Origin: Candolleomyces eurysporus
Taxonomy: Eukaryota; Basidiomycota; Agaricomycetes; Agaricales; Psathyrellaceae
Length of the DNA: 64,000 nt
Reading direction: 5' to 3'
Assembly (NCBI GenBank): GCA_027579435.1
Contig: JANBPK010001198.1
Coordinates: forward strand, 1 to 64,000
Shown: positions 44,271-54,362 of the stretch, one piece after another
How the letters are laid out: every line of letters begins with the position of its first letter
Position numbering within the stretch: position 1 is the stretch's first letter
The notes under the pieces: generated by a model
What the model was told of the DNA's origin: nothing
The model's input: the letters and a program-made list of their open reading frames with translations, nothing else
Databases searched by the model: none
Made by a program: the position numbers and the translations under genes

Positions 44271-44699
44271 GTTGCAAAGTTCAGTGACGGTTCGAAAGTA
44301 CTACGATAATGCGTAGATGGGAGAAGGATGGCAATGCTGTTCAACTACTAGCCCTCACGATGTGAGAGCACCCCTAAAATGGAATCTCCGGGCGTCCGTT
44401 CAATCAGCTCACCGTCAACCTCGCACCTTTGGTGGTAGGCACCTTTCGTTAACCTCACACCTTTGGTGATAGGATGATGATCAGTGGTTCATTCGTCACA
44501 CAATGTCACGCTTTCTGGCGGGGAAACGTGACAGGTGTGACGGTTGACCGAAATTCAATTCGTTCGAAAATTGGGGTTTTCTCCTCGGAGAAAATGGAAT
44601 TTGAGGTGGCTCGTGCAGCGACTTCAGAGGTGTCTTCCCGAGTTTGGTAAAGGGCCACTTGTCGTCAACCATCATCTCCCTCCCTGACATTCCTTCATC
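44271..44699. other. Intergenic region between WOPR and F-box copy D starts
   Basis: Divergent upstream region. Two short direct repeats, accTcgcacctttggtg.tagg and aacctcacacctttggtgatagg, lie near 44410-44480; no gene seen. Confidence 0.4.
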
Positions 44700-46220
44700 A
44701 TGGTTGACTCCTTGCCGTTGGAGTTGCTAGAGCGCGTGTTTCGGTTCACGCATCCAGAGGTCGACGTTTTTCACGATCCCGAGTACGAGGGGGGCTCGTC
44801 AACGTGGACGCTGAGCGCGGTGTCCAGATCTTGGAGGGCAGCCGCAATTGGAGCCAAATCCCTGTGGAGGAAGCTCCTCATCGAAGATCCCCAAGAAGAT
44901 GCCTCAGTCCTACCAGCAGTTTCACGTCTCTGTCTGGCCCTGTCGCGGTCAGCCCCACTGCCATTCTCGGTTTGTATTCAGATAACCAGCGGGACAAGCT
45001 CGTGGCGGAAACGCGATTTCGACAATGGAGAAGGCTCACAAATTGATATGATTATCCTCTCTCCGATTCTTGCCAACGCTCATAGATTGGAAGGATTCAC
45101 CGAGAAGCTACCGACTCTCCTCTTCCAGCGGTTCGCCATGCAGCAGATATCCTTCCCTCGACTGCAAGCTTTGACGTTGGACTCGGGCGGCCTGTACCCC
45201 AACGAGTTCCCCGGAGACGAGACATGCGTAGTCGACGCACCTTTACTGCGGAAGTTGGAGCTATCATCCCTATCGCGTGATGGGTGGACACCTACCTTCC
45301 TCGACTACCATGGCGGTCCCCCTTGCATTAAGATTCCTTGGTCCCAACTCACCTATTTCTCATCCAAGTACAATGACCTCGATTGCGAAGACTTCAAGCA
45401 GGTTTGTGCATTTTTATCGCAAATGCCCAACCTCGAGACGTTCATCCTCCAAGAGGACGCTGCTTACGGTCAACACGCAAATTGGAAGGTGCAACAAGGA
45501 ACGCCACGATATCTCTTTAAACGCCTGAAGACTTTACGCGTTCTTGCCGCTCACTCCGCCATGTTTCCACTCCTTGGAATCATGCGAACTCCCCATCTCG
45601 AGCATCTCAATCTGGAATTACAAGATGGTCCACTCCTTGATGGAGTCTTGCGTCCCGAAGATCACGAAGGCTATAGCAATATGACGGGAGCTTGGGAGGG
45701 GAAGTTTGTCAACGGGATCACAGGCCTCTTGGACACATTGGAAAGCAGGTTATCTGTCACCAGCATGGGTCTGTGGGGATTTCAGAGGCTCCCTGTTGTC
45801 AGAATCGCCAAGCAGCTCCCGTCACTCCGGAAGTTGGCTACGAACGACCTTGAAGAGGAGTTGGTCGATTTCCTCTTTTCGGGATGGCAGCAAGACCTAG
45901 GAACAACGTCCGCGAGTCGTACCTTTCCGGATCTCCAGTCCTTGACCTTCGAGATTGATTGTTATCCGGACAAGGCGATCGAAAACCCTCACGGGAAAAA
46001 CGAGAGAATTCTCCAAATGATAGAGAGCCGTTTGCACAATGGGCAGGAGACCAAGCTCAAACACGTTCGAATCATGTACGAGAGTTTCGGGCGTAGCATT
46101 CTCAAAGATGCTTTCCTGGGCCCCCTCGCAAAGTGGACCGACGCATCCTCGTCTCATAGGATTAGGCTGGAACCGGTGGAAATCGACATGATCCACGGAG
46201 AGTTGTTGTTCATTGATTAG
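44700..46220 (+). CDS. F-box protein, subfamily II (intact, copy D)
   Basis: A single-exon, 506-residue open frame and close paralogue of the gene at 39891-41396. The F-box-like start is MVDSLPLELLERVFRFTHPE, then STWTLSAVSRSWRAAAIGAK. LRR-like segments include LFQRFAMQQISFPRLQALTL, LLRKLELSSLSRDG, LETFILQEDAAYGQ and VTSMGLWGFQRLPVVRIAKQ. The end is EIDMIHGELLFID. Differences from copy C are spread along the gene, with some small indels in frame, as expected for two selected copies rather than a fresh duplicate. Expected to work as an SCF substrate adaptor. Confidence 0.87.
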   Translation: MVDSLPLELLERVFRFTHPEVDVFHDPEYEGGSSTWTLSAVSRSWRAAAIGAKSLWRKLLIEDPQEDASVLPAVSRLCLALSRSAPLPFSVCIQITSGTSSWRKRDFDNGEGSQIDMIILSPILANAHRLEGFTEKLPTLLFQRFAMQQISFPRLQALTLDSGGLYPNEFPGDETCVVDAPLLRKLELSSLSRDGWTPTFLDYHGGPPCIKIPWSQLTYFSSKYNDLDCEDFKQVCAFLSQMPNLETFILQEDAAYGQHANWKVQQGTPRYLFKRLKTLRVLAAHSAMFPLLGIMRTPHLEHLNLELQDGPLLDGVLRPEDHEGYSNMTGAWEGKFVNGITGLLDTLESRLSVTSMGLWGFQRLPVVRIAKQLPSLRKLATNDLEEELVDFLFSGWQQDLGTTSASRTFPDLQSLTFEIDCYPDKAIENPHGKNERILQMIESRLHNGQETKLKHVRIMYESFGRSILKDAFLGPLAKWTDASSSHRIRLEPVEIDMIHGELLFID

Positions 46221-46850
46221 GTGGCTCTGGTCTGCGAACCACATATAGCATTGCCGGTTATTCAATCATATGGGTTTCTCTTTTGCTAAAGCTTTTGGCC
46301 GACTCGCTAAAACGCCTTCTTAGACATTTCAGATTTCTCCCCGTCTTCTTCTGTCCAACCTTCAGCGTCGGCGACATTAATTGGTCCTAAATTAACACCT
46401 TCTAAGGTCTCAAGCCAAGGTCTACTTGATCTCGTTAATCCGAAGTATTTAACGGAATGTGGTCAGCTGATCGTTACCCTTAATCGTTGAAGCTTCAAGT
46501 TTTCGCAGTTCCTTCTTCACTTATCAATGGACCACACAGTGGAATTCTTCGCCGGACAAAGGATGCGACCCTGGCTCTTCCCAATTCATCTGTCGACTTG
46601 CTCAAATCTACATCAGCACCCTAAATGGAGAGAAATTTGAGGATGTGTAATAAATTGGACGGCTCATGGTGCGGTATACTTCTCCTGCCAAGAAACAAAA
46701 ATCGCCTCAGAACGCCGAAGAACTTGGGTAGGCGGAGGAAGAGGACGAGAGCATGCACGAGGAAAAGATACAGAGTCGACCCCATGCGGACGAGTGCGAG
46801 ATTCGCGATGCGAATGGAGGATTAGGTTGGGAGGAAGTGAATATCTGATC
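46221..46850 (+). pseudogene. Chimeric remnant block, second copy (AKR and PPR-like fragments)
   Basis: Same order as at 41397-42180: F-box 3' flank, then an AKR terminal-exon fragment (GAGAGAAATTTGAGGATGTGTAATAA near 46625), then PPR-like 3' sequence (GGTATACTTCTCCTGCCAAG near 46671, GACGAGTGCGAGATTCGCG near 46790). The PPR-like part is shorter and more decayed than in the first copy. Confidence 0.65.
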
Positions 46851-47018
46851 AAGCTCGAACACGTTCGAATCATGTACGAGAATTTCGGGCGCAGCATTCT
46901 CAAAGATGCTTTCCTCGACCCCCTCGCAAAGTGGACGGACGCATCCTCGTCTTACAGGATCATGCTAGAACCGTTGGAAATCGACATGGCCCACGAGAAT
47001 TTATTGTTCATTGACTAG
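46851..47018 (+). pseudogene. F-box subfamily II C-terminal fragment
   Basis: An open stretch encoding only the last 55 or so residues of a subfamily II F-box protein (KLEHVRIMYENFGRSILKDA through DMAHENLLFID and TAG). It joins directly to the PPR-like remnant at about 46845, so it is a breakpoint product without an F-box. Confidence 0.75.
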
Positions 47019-48862
47019 GTGGCCTGGTCTGCGAACTAGATATCATGTTGCTGCTTATTCAAACGTATGAGTTTCTCTTGTTCTAAAGCTTGTCAACTTG
47101 CTAAAGCGCCTTTCTAGACACCTCCCATCTCCCCCCGTCCTCTTCATTTGTCTAATATTCGGTGTCGTCGACACTGCTCAGTCCTAAATAAGGGCCTTCC
47201 AAGGTCTTCAGCCAAAGGCTACTTGATCCAAAGTGTTTGACGGAACGTAGGCGGCCGGAGACCGAGTATGTTCGAAACAAGGCTCTGAGTTCGGGTCCAA
47301 CTTCCAAGACTCCAAGGAGCTTGGTGGCTACCAAATAGGGCAAATGTTTGGGAACCAAACATCGGGAAGAAGGACGCCGGATCCGCCGAGCGCACTCAAA
47401 GCGTACTACCTCAGAAGCCAGAACCCATTCATATCAAGACCTGAACTCTTTGTCTCTCACTTCCGGATTCACATAGTGTGAAAGCAACAATCGATTATGA
47501 CAAGCTAGGCCTCGGAGCTGTTAAACTTCCGAGCTCTTCCCTTTCCACCCCAAACGCTCTATATGCCCCTTTCCCTGCCGACCTAAGCATCTGCCACCCC
47601 CTCTGAAACATCGGCAGAACTCTCATCTCTATCTTCGCAACGGTGGACTGCTGGGTCCGTCTTGGGATAAACTTCATCTGTCGCGGCAACCCCACCATTC
47701 CGACTTTTCCTTGAAGTAGGTGAACATTGATATACCTTTCTCTCGGAGTCAATGCCGAGATCTGCATGGAACTCGGCTATGTTGGATAGCTGGCGCCGGC
47801 CAGATGAAGTCGAAAATCTTTGTTGCGGCGAGAGGGCGGACCCAGGGCGATAAACGGTTCCAAAAGTCTTACGGGAAGGTAGCCAGTACGTTAGTTTTGA
47901 AGACTTTGAGGTGTATTGAAACCCGCTTGTTCTTACCAACGATTCGAGGAAGCTTGAAATTGGAAAGCGAAATGACCAAGGGAGTAATGGAAAGCGAGCC
48001 TCGGACACAATCTAAGGACGACATATCGGACGTCATCGTTTCAAAATACCAACCCTAGCGAAGCTGGAAGAATCATAATATGTATCTCAATCCTCTCTTC
48101 CCCCTCTATCACCATGGTGATTGAATAGAGACCTGAGGAGAAACCTACGTCTGACGGTATCCGGGCCCAGTCATCCATTCAAATGGCACCTTCCGTCTTC
48201 CTGAAATAAGCTAGTTTCTTTGCCCTCTACCGCCATAGTTATCAAGAATAGACCTGAGGAGAAACAACCCCTGACAGTACGGTTTCCACCGATTCAGAGG
48301 GTAAGCTACAGGCAGATGTTGCCTTCCGTCTTCCTGGAATACCTCCATGATGCTGCAAGCTGTTGATTGCAAGCCGGAACTAGTATGTCTCCGATCCTTT
48401 GAACTGCACTCGAAATCCAAGGAACGAAAATTACACCATTAGTGTCGGGAAACGTTGTCCAGTGAACTGGACAACCTGAGGTTCTTTCTCCCACCGGGCC
48501 AGTTCTTTCTCAGAACCTCAAGAATGACAAACCCAAGTCGCCACGAAGTAAAGCGGCATGACTTGTGACTGATACAATTAAGCTCCAGAAGAGCGTGGGG
48601 CTCGCGGAGCTGAACCTCCTCCTATCTGTTCTCCAAACTTCTGCTCGCACGTAAAGTGGTCCTTGCTATCTTGAATGCCAGATCGACTCTATATCTTGTC
48701 ATCTTCGTTCCCATCCCTCCATCTCGCTTGATTGTGAAAGCTGTCCATATCGGTCACTCATTCCATAGATTTGAAGCACCTGACTCCATTCCACTTGCGT
48801 CGATATAAAAGGGACCCCCAGACTTGAGTCGTGGTACCGCATACAAACCCCACTTTCCAAAC
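47019..48862. other. Upstream region of toxin-like gene B
   Basis: No gene recognised. Direct repeats at about 48095-48345 correspond to those at 23330-23600. A TATA box (ATATAAAA, 48803-48810, in CGATATAAAAGGGAC) lies about 55 bases before the ATG at 48863. Open frames at 47583-48058 overlap on both strands and are not conserved as frames in the other copy. Confidence 0.45.
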
Positions 48863-50434
48863 ATGCCTACTTCAGTCCCCGCTCCGACCAAGGCTTACCT
48901 TGATACCCTGAAGGTTCTCGACAGATACAAAACCGAAGGCGTCACCCGGGCTGAATCCGATGATTTCATCAAGGGTGCAATCAAAGAGCTGGACAACGAT
49001 ACTGGCAAGCTCTCCGACAACGTTGGTGAGGTTGGCGTATGGGCCATCCAGGTTGACGAGGCCTTTGACCGGGTTACCCGAGGTCTCACCAACTTGGTCG
49101 CCACGTATGGTAGCGAATTTCCGCCTCTTAATGATTTCCTCAGCGAATGGAAGGGCTACAACCAGGCTAGTTGCTTGACTGCCTTTTTTTTTCACTCATG
49201 TTCATGGTACTTTAGCGATGGATTTCGCACCTTTCCCTCTCTCGAGATGTAGCCTCCGAGCACGCCTCAGTTTTAAACCGTGGGTCACTCCTTCACCTCA
49301 TCTACATGTCAGAGACTGATGCCTTCTTACAGGATTCGATCAGGTCTTCCTTGATATGGTTGGCATGATCCAGACCGACCAAGATCGCCTGGATGTCATC
49401 ANCGAGCTCGGTGCATTTGCGGTTTGTCCATTTCCCTTCAGAGACTCCTTCATTTCTAATCTTAGGTCATTAGAACGAAGACCATGACCGCTCTAAGGAG
49501 ATGTCTGAAGGGTTCATGAACCTGAAGACTGATATCGAAGATTTTGTTGTCAGGTTTGACGCCTATATCGAGCAAACTAGCGCCGAGCTTCAAGAGCAAG
49601 CCACGCAGTTGCAGAAACAGATTGAGCAACTCAAGTCGCTAATTCTAGAGTAAGTTCCCCTTCCTTTCCACTTGCCGAACAATGCGAACTCAATACCCGC
49701 AGTATCGATAAAGCGGTACGTTTGCGCCTTTTTGCTCTATCGAGTTGTCTCTCAAGCTATGTGGAAAGATTGGAGAGGCTCTTGGCTTACTCTTGGAAAG
49801 CGCTGCAGCAGCAGAAACGATGATCGGAGTACGTTTTTCCTCATAAACTAATCCAGTTGCCATATCATAAATTACCCTAGGTCGTTGGAATCGCTGTCGC
49901 CGGAACCGCTCTCGCAGTACTGATCGCCGAGCGCATCGGTGAGCTTAACCACTGTCTGTCCCCGGACTATCGTTCTGACTCAATTACAGCGAACACCATA
50001 GCGCTTGCGGACGGTCAGAGGGAACTTGCAGATGTCAATGCTAAGCAAGAAGGATTGGCGAAGATCAAGTCCGAATTCGACGGCTTAAGGCCCGATATCG
50101 CTTTGATCTGTGCGAAACTGGTCTTATTCGCTGAGATATGGAACTCTGTAAGCTTCGTTGTGCTTCGATTACACCCTCGATGCTCGACTGATCGGTATCC
50201 CAATAGGTCCGGGACCAGACTGTGCATTTCCAGGACCAGCTGAAAATTGGACTGGAACAAGTTAATAACGAGGTTAGTGAACACTTCTGGCATAGGCACA
50301 CGGGCGTACTGACCAAATCCAACCGTCAATAGAGGTTCAAGTTGGAGATTGAACTGGCTAGGAAGCTTTGCAAGCCTCTCATCGACGGCCTCAACAAGTA
50401 CGCGGAACAGTTGGTCAACCGCCCCGCCAAATAA
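48863..50434 (+). CDS. Long-helical pore-forming-toxin-like protein, copy B
   Basis: Paralogue of 24092-25674 with matching exon order: helical N-terminal part, coiled coil (about 49560-49650), hydrophobic Gly/Ala/Val segment near 49883-49937, helical C-terminal half, TAA at 50432-50434. The first exon ends at 49165 and the next bases are GCTAGT where copy A has GTTAAT. Correct splicing would need a GC donor; if it is not used, the frame runs on to a stop near 49252 and yields a truncated product. An N at 49402 falls in exon 3. All later junctions look normal. The functional call rests on architecture only, as for copy A, and this copy may be impaired. I describe it without reconstructing a product. 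Confidence 0.5.
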
Positions 50435-51363
50435 TCGAAGCAAACCATCGGAAATGGACGATTCTTGACTGAAACTGTTACTCGAGTAAATAATTTGAAT
50501 GTGATTCTGTTGACTGTTGTACGAGTATTGCCTCTCTTCCCTACGGTTCAATATAAATAAACATACGGTGTTGGTCTTCAGAAATGTGCGAGGACAGTCA
50601 AGGGACCAATGTTATCGGGGAGAGGGTGGTCGTTGGTAGTTCCGATCCAATAGTCTTGAAGAGAGGGCTATACCACATCGGTGGGGAGCCGGCATACGGG
50701 GACGGCACTCGATGTGGGAAGGCAGGGGATTTTTGGATATTAAAAAGGGAAAATCCTTTCGAAATGAGACGAAAGCCTTGGTGTCGCAGTCAGAAGCCAC
50801 ACTGGGTTCTACCTCTGCGTCATTGCTGTTTGAGCTGTCGACGCGGTTGGAAGAAGAGTACTTTGGCCCTGGTCACACCGGGATAATCAAAAGGGCTGGA
50901 GAAGTCATCGAGTGGGCAAGCTTTAATGGTTGAATACTCGGAGACATGGGAAGGCATGAAGGGTTTAGGTATCGATCTCTTGAGAATCATGACCGTGACA
51001 TGAAAACTACCAAAATTTGGTACGTTGATATAAATCGAATATGTGGAATAACGCTTTCATAACCGGAGATGACCATGAGTCTACGACTGCTGCGAACTCC
51101 GACTTGTCTTCGTTCTGCGACCACGAGCCCTCTCGATGTCCGGAGAGGATTTGTCTCAGTGGCCTGACCATGCACGCTGTGTAGGGGAGGTTGGGATCGG
51201 TTGTCGGGTTAGGATGAACATCTGAACAAGGGGGGCATAGAAGTATTGAGCGTATCCTCTTTCGGAAACGTGACCTGGGAGCACCCCGAGTCGTACGTTG
51301 AAAGCATTAAAATCAAGGACTAACTTGAATACTGAAGTGCCGGCCTTGGGCTACTCGATATTA
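50435..51363. other. Spacer between toxin-like gene B and the F-box pseudogene
   Basis: No gene. The block at 51020-51360 (aatcgaatatgtggaataacgctttcataac..gagatgacc onward) also occurs at 22045-22430, which ties the third, deleted copy of the unit to this family. Confidence 0.5.
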
Positions 51364-52790
51364 TTAAGATATGGCCTCGGTTTCTATGGATAAATCACAA
51401 ACATTTGCAATCGCCGGTTGGAGTCTGAGGAGAAAACGCCGCATTAGCGGATCCTCCGAACATCCAGTCAGGGAGAGGAGTCGAATGCCCCTCAGTTGTG
51501 CATTTTCCTGCTGTTTGGTCAGGCGGCTGCAAATCATCTCGATGGTTTCATCGCAATACTGGTTCTGCTCGGGAATTATCCATGCCAACGACTATAGATG
51601 CGGAAGCGGCCGGTAATCTTGGTCCGGAGAAGAATGCCAGGTAAGATACGCGATGAACTCCTGTTCGAGGTGGCCGAGGGACAAGGTCCGAAGACCTTGT
51701 AGCGGCCTCACAATGTCGATGACAGGGCAAAGACAATCGCTCGACTCCAGCCCTCGGGTACACAGGTATGTGATGGAGGATTCGTCCTCCAGGTGATCAA
51801 AGAGCTTCCGAAAGACCTGAAGGCGAAGTTCTGAACGCCTTCCTCCGCCTCCTCTGCATCCAAATCCTCATTTTCATCCTTCCATTCCTCTAGCGGCAGC
51901 GTCGCGCCCTGTAGGCTGGTGAGAGATGGTGTCTGAATGGTGAAACCAAGAATAAAACAAATTCCTGGCCACCCAAAGTCAAAGTCTTCAACTTCGTAAG
52001 GAAAGAATAGGGTTCATCTTCAGCTTCTTAAATTGTCCAGCCTAACCAGTCCCCCGAAGCCCACGATTCTTCTTTTATATTAAGGGTTTGAGATTCTTGA
52101 GTTGTTGAAGGTGACTTGGCCATGTGAAACGGGTAGAACGGTATATAAGCCCCTTCCATGGTCAGGTGAGTGAGCTGGGACCATGGAAATTGGAAAAATA
52201 TTTGATGTCTGTCCTCGGCGGAGGGTGGAAGAGGCGTAAACCAAAACTTGAGAGACGGAGGTCGCGCAAGGTGAATAGATCAAAGTTTCTACAGTTAAGC
52301 TCAAACGCATTTCGTATCCAGTTAGGCGAAGTGACTGCAACCGAGGAAACTGTGTCGAATCAAATACATTGAGCCAATGAAATGCTCCCCAGGATTGATC
52401 TGCGTAGGAGCGTATGCAATAGGAGTTGGCGAATATAACTTCACGGACGATGTTTGAGTGACGGTCGTGCTCAGAGCGCTGGCCAATGAAAAAGGATATG
52501 GGGAGGGAGCCTGAGCGAGAGGGCAAGGCTGACGCGAAAAGAATTGAAGGCTGGTGGGGGCCAAGAAGTCGTGCTCCGGAGGAATCGAGTCCTTTGTGAT
52601 CGAAATCCAAGAGGAGCGACGTCGAAAGGCTTTTCGATTCTACGGCCACCATTCTCCATGTTCTTGATACGTAGCTGAGTGTCAAAGTGGAGGATCCCTT
52701 GGCCTTTTTCGTGTGAAGGAGGCCAACGTGAGGATGGGTCAAGACAAAGATGCGCTCCAGGAGCTCGGGGACGAGGTGGCTGGCAGACAT
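51364..52790 (-). pseudogene. F-box pseudogene, subfamily I
   Basis: It starts like its intact paralogue (MSASHLVPELLERIFVLTHP, then STLTLSYVSRTWRMVAVESK). The frame is lost after FPRLQSLRLTGYEMRLSL at about 52290-52310 and the reading ends near 52080. Further pieces (PLSYL-type and IIPEQNQYCDETIEMICSRL near 51500-51590) lie in another frame and reach LSIETEAIS at 51364. Several small deletions relative to 26330-27772 make this a true pseudogene rather than a sequencing problem, since no N is present. A truncated 200-residue product with the F-box only is conceivable. Confidence 0.75.
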
Positions 52791-52850
52791 CTGTCGGCTC
52801 CTACCAATAGTTATGCAGTAAAGTGACAACAGATGGCGTATTGCAGAATC

Positions 52851-54362
52851 GTGATTGATCACTGCAGACCGCTGTGACTTCAAACATCTCGAGTCAGCTG
52901 AGAACCTTTTCCACATCTAAATGCTCCTCATCAGATTTCCCGACCTTCAAATTTTGTCATTGATGTTTCAGAAAGAAGAGGCGGATTTGGAATTGGATGG
53001 CGAAAACTTGAAGACGTAATATCGGGGGGAGGAATTCGGGCATAGTACTACTTCTTGACGAAATACGGGCATCAAATCTCCAGAAACTATAACTTGACTT
53101 GTTAGACGCCATGTGTGCAAGATTGGCAATCTGAAAACTTCACCTCCGAGCCTTCACGGCGTCCCTTGTCGCCGCACGCTTGGGAACCAAGATTCGTTAA
53201 AAACCATCAGCGAATTCATCAATCGTCTTCACGACAAGGAATCGATGCATCGTTGGTCTACACGCTCTTCGATCTTCATGTTCTAGAATAGATACAACAA
53301 CTTCCCAATCGTCGAGTTTTGTCGGTGGACCCCATGCATCAAGCGTTGCTCAGAGTCAAATATCTGACCTGGTCGGGATCGAATCACTCCCGTTTCCTCG
53401 AATTGTTGGCATGGAATTTTGACCCGGTTGCAACCAAGATGTCAAAGACCAGAGGATCGTTAAGATGGCGAAGAGCCACACAAATCCGCCAGCCGATTCC
53501 GTGACCGCACGCGTAGTTCGCATACGACTTTTGCATGAATTCCAGGACAGAAAAATCGTGAAGAAGGGCATTTTGGTGAAGCATCTGGAGGCAGTTTGCA
53601 GGATCCACAATGGCATGCATTGCGACTTTACAAGCGAGTGCGATACATCACATTGCGACCAGCTCTAACAATACTCGACATTCAGATGAGTAGGGGCATT
53701 TTTTTATAACCCGTCGATGAACTACACCGAGTGCGGTGGAATGGAATGATTTAAATTATACCCATGCTAGGTCTGCCCACGCCATTCCAGCTTGCCAATG
53801 GTACAGGTCCTCATCCATTAGTTTTCTGGATGCGAGGCATTTGACAAAGTGCATGAAGGGTTCATAGCTTCAGAAGCCGTGACCCGACTGCGCCCGTCCC
53901 GTCGCAGGAAGCAGGAAGATGTCATGGCATGTAGGAATCCCCGTAGGATGTCCGAAAGCCGAATCAAATGCCAAGAATCTCAATGGGGTCGCAGGATTGG
54001 CCAACGGGTGAGAAACTTCATCGGTGACTATCCAGGTCGATCCGTGTTGAGCAAGCTTGCAAAGCCGTGCTCGACGGCGCGACTGCTATGTAAATCGAAT
54101 TCAAGAATGCAATTCATCAAAACGCTCTATATCTACGGCAGTATGTATCTCCCAAAAGTGTGTCTGAAGACTGTGAGAATCTTGACGAAACGGAGTACCG
54201 GCATTTCGGGATGCATGCGTGCGTTACCGTTCAATCGTTTCGCCTTAGGTGCTGCTTTACCGCTCAATCGTTTCCTTTGAAGCTCTCTTCCGTGGTACTG
54301 GGTTCGTCGTTTTTTTTGTATTTAGTCTGNCCCCCCCAATTTGCTCACTATCGCCCCACATC
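52851..54362. other. Gene-poor stretch before the NRAMP gene
   Basis: About 1.5 kb without a recognised gene. Short frames on both strands near 53356-53668 overlap. A pair of short direct repeats (ttcaatcgtttcgcctta / ctcaatcgtttcctttga) lies near 54230-54280. The N at 54331 sits in a C run in the presumed 5' untranslated region of the transporter gene. Confidence 0.4.

Larger units (their letters stand above)
47345..52850. repeat. Segmental duplication copy B: helical toxin-like gene plus F-box pseudogene
   Basis: Partner of 22862-27840 in the same orientation. It is somewhat longer, mainly in the upstream and spacer parts. The upstream tandem repeats, TATA box, toxin-like gene and convergent F-box gene all have counterparts. 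Here the F-box gene is broken and the first intron of the toxin-like gene has a GC donor. Confidence 0.85.
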
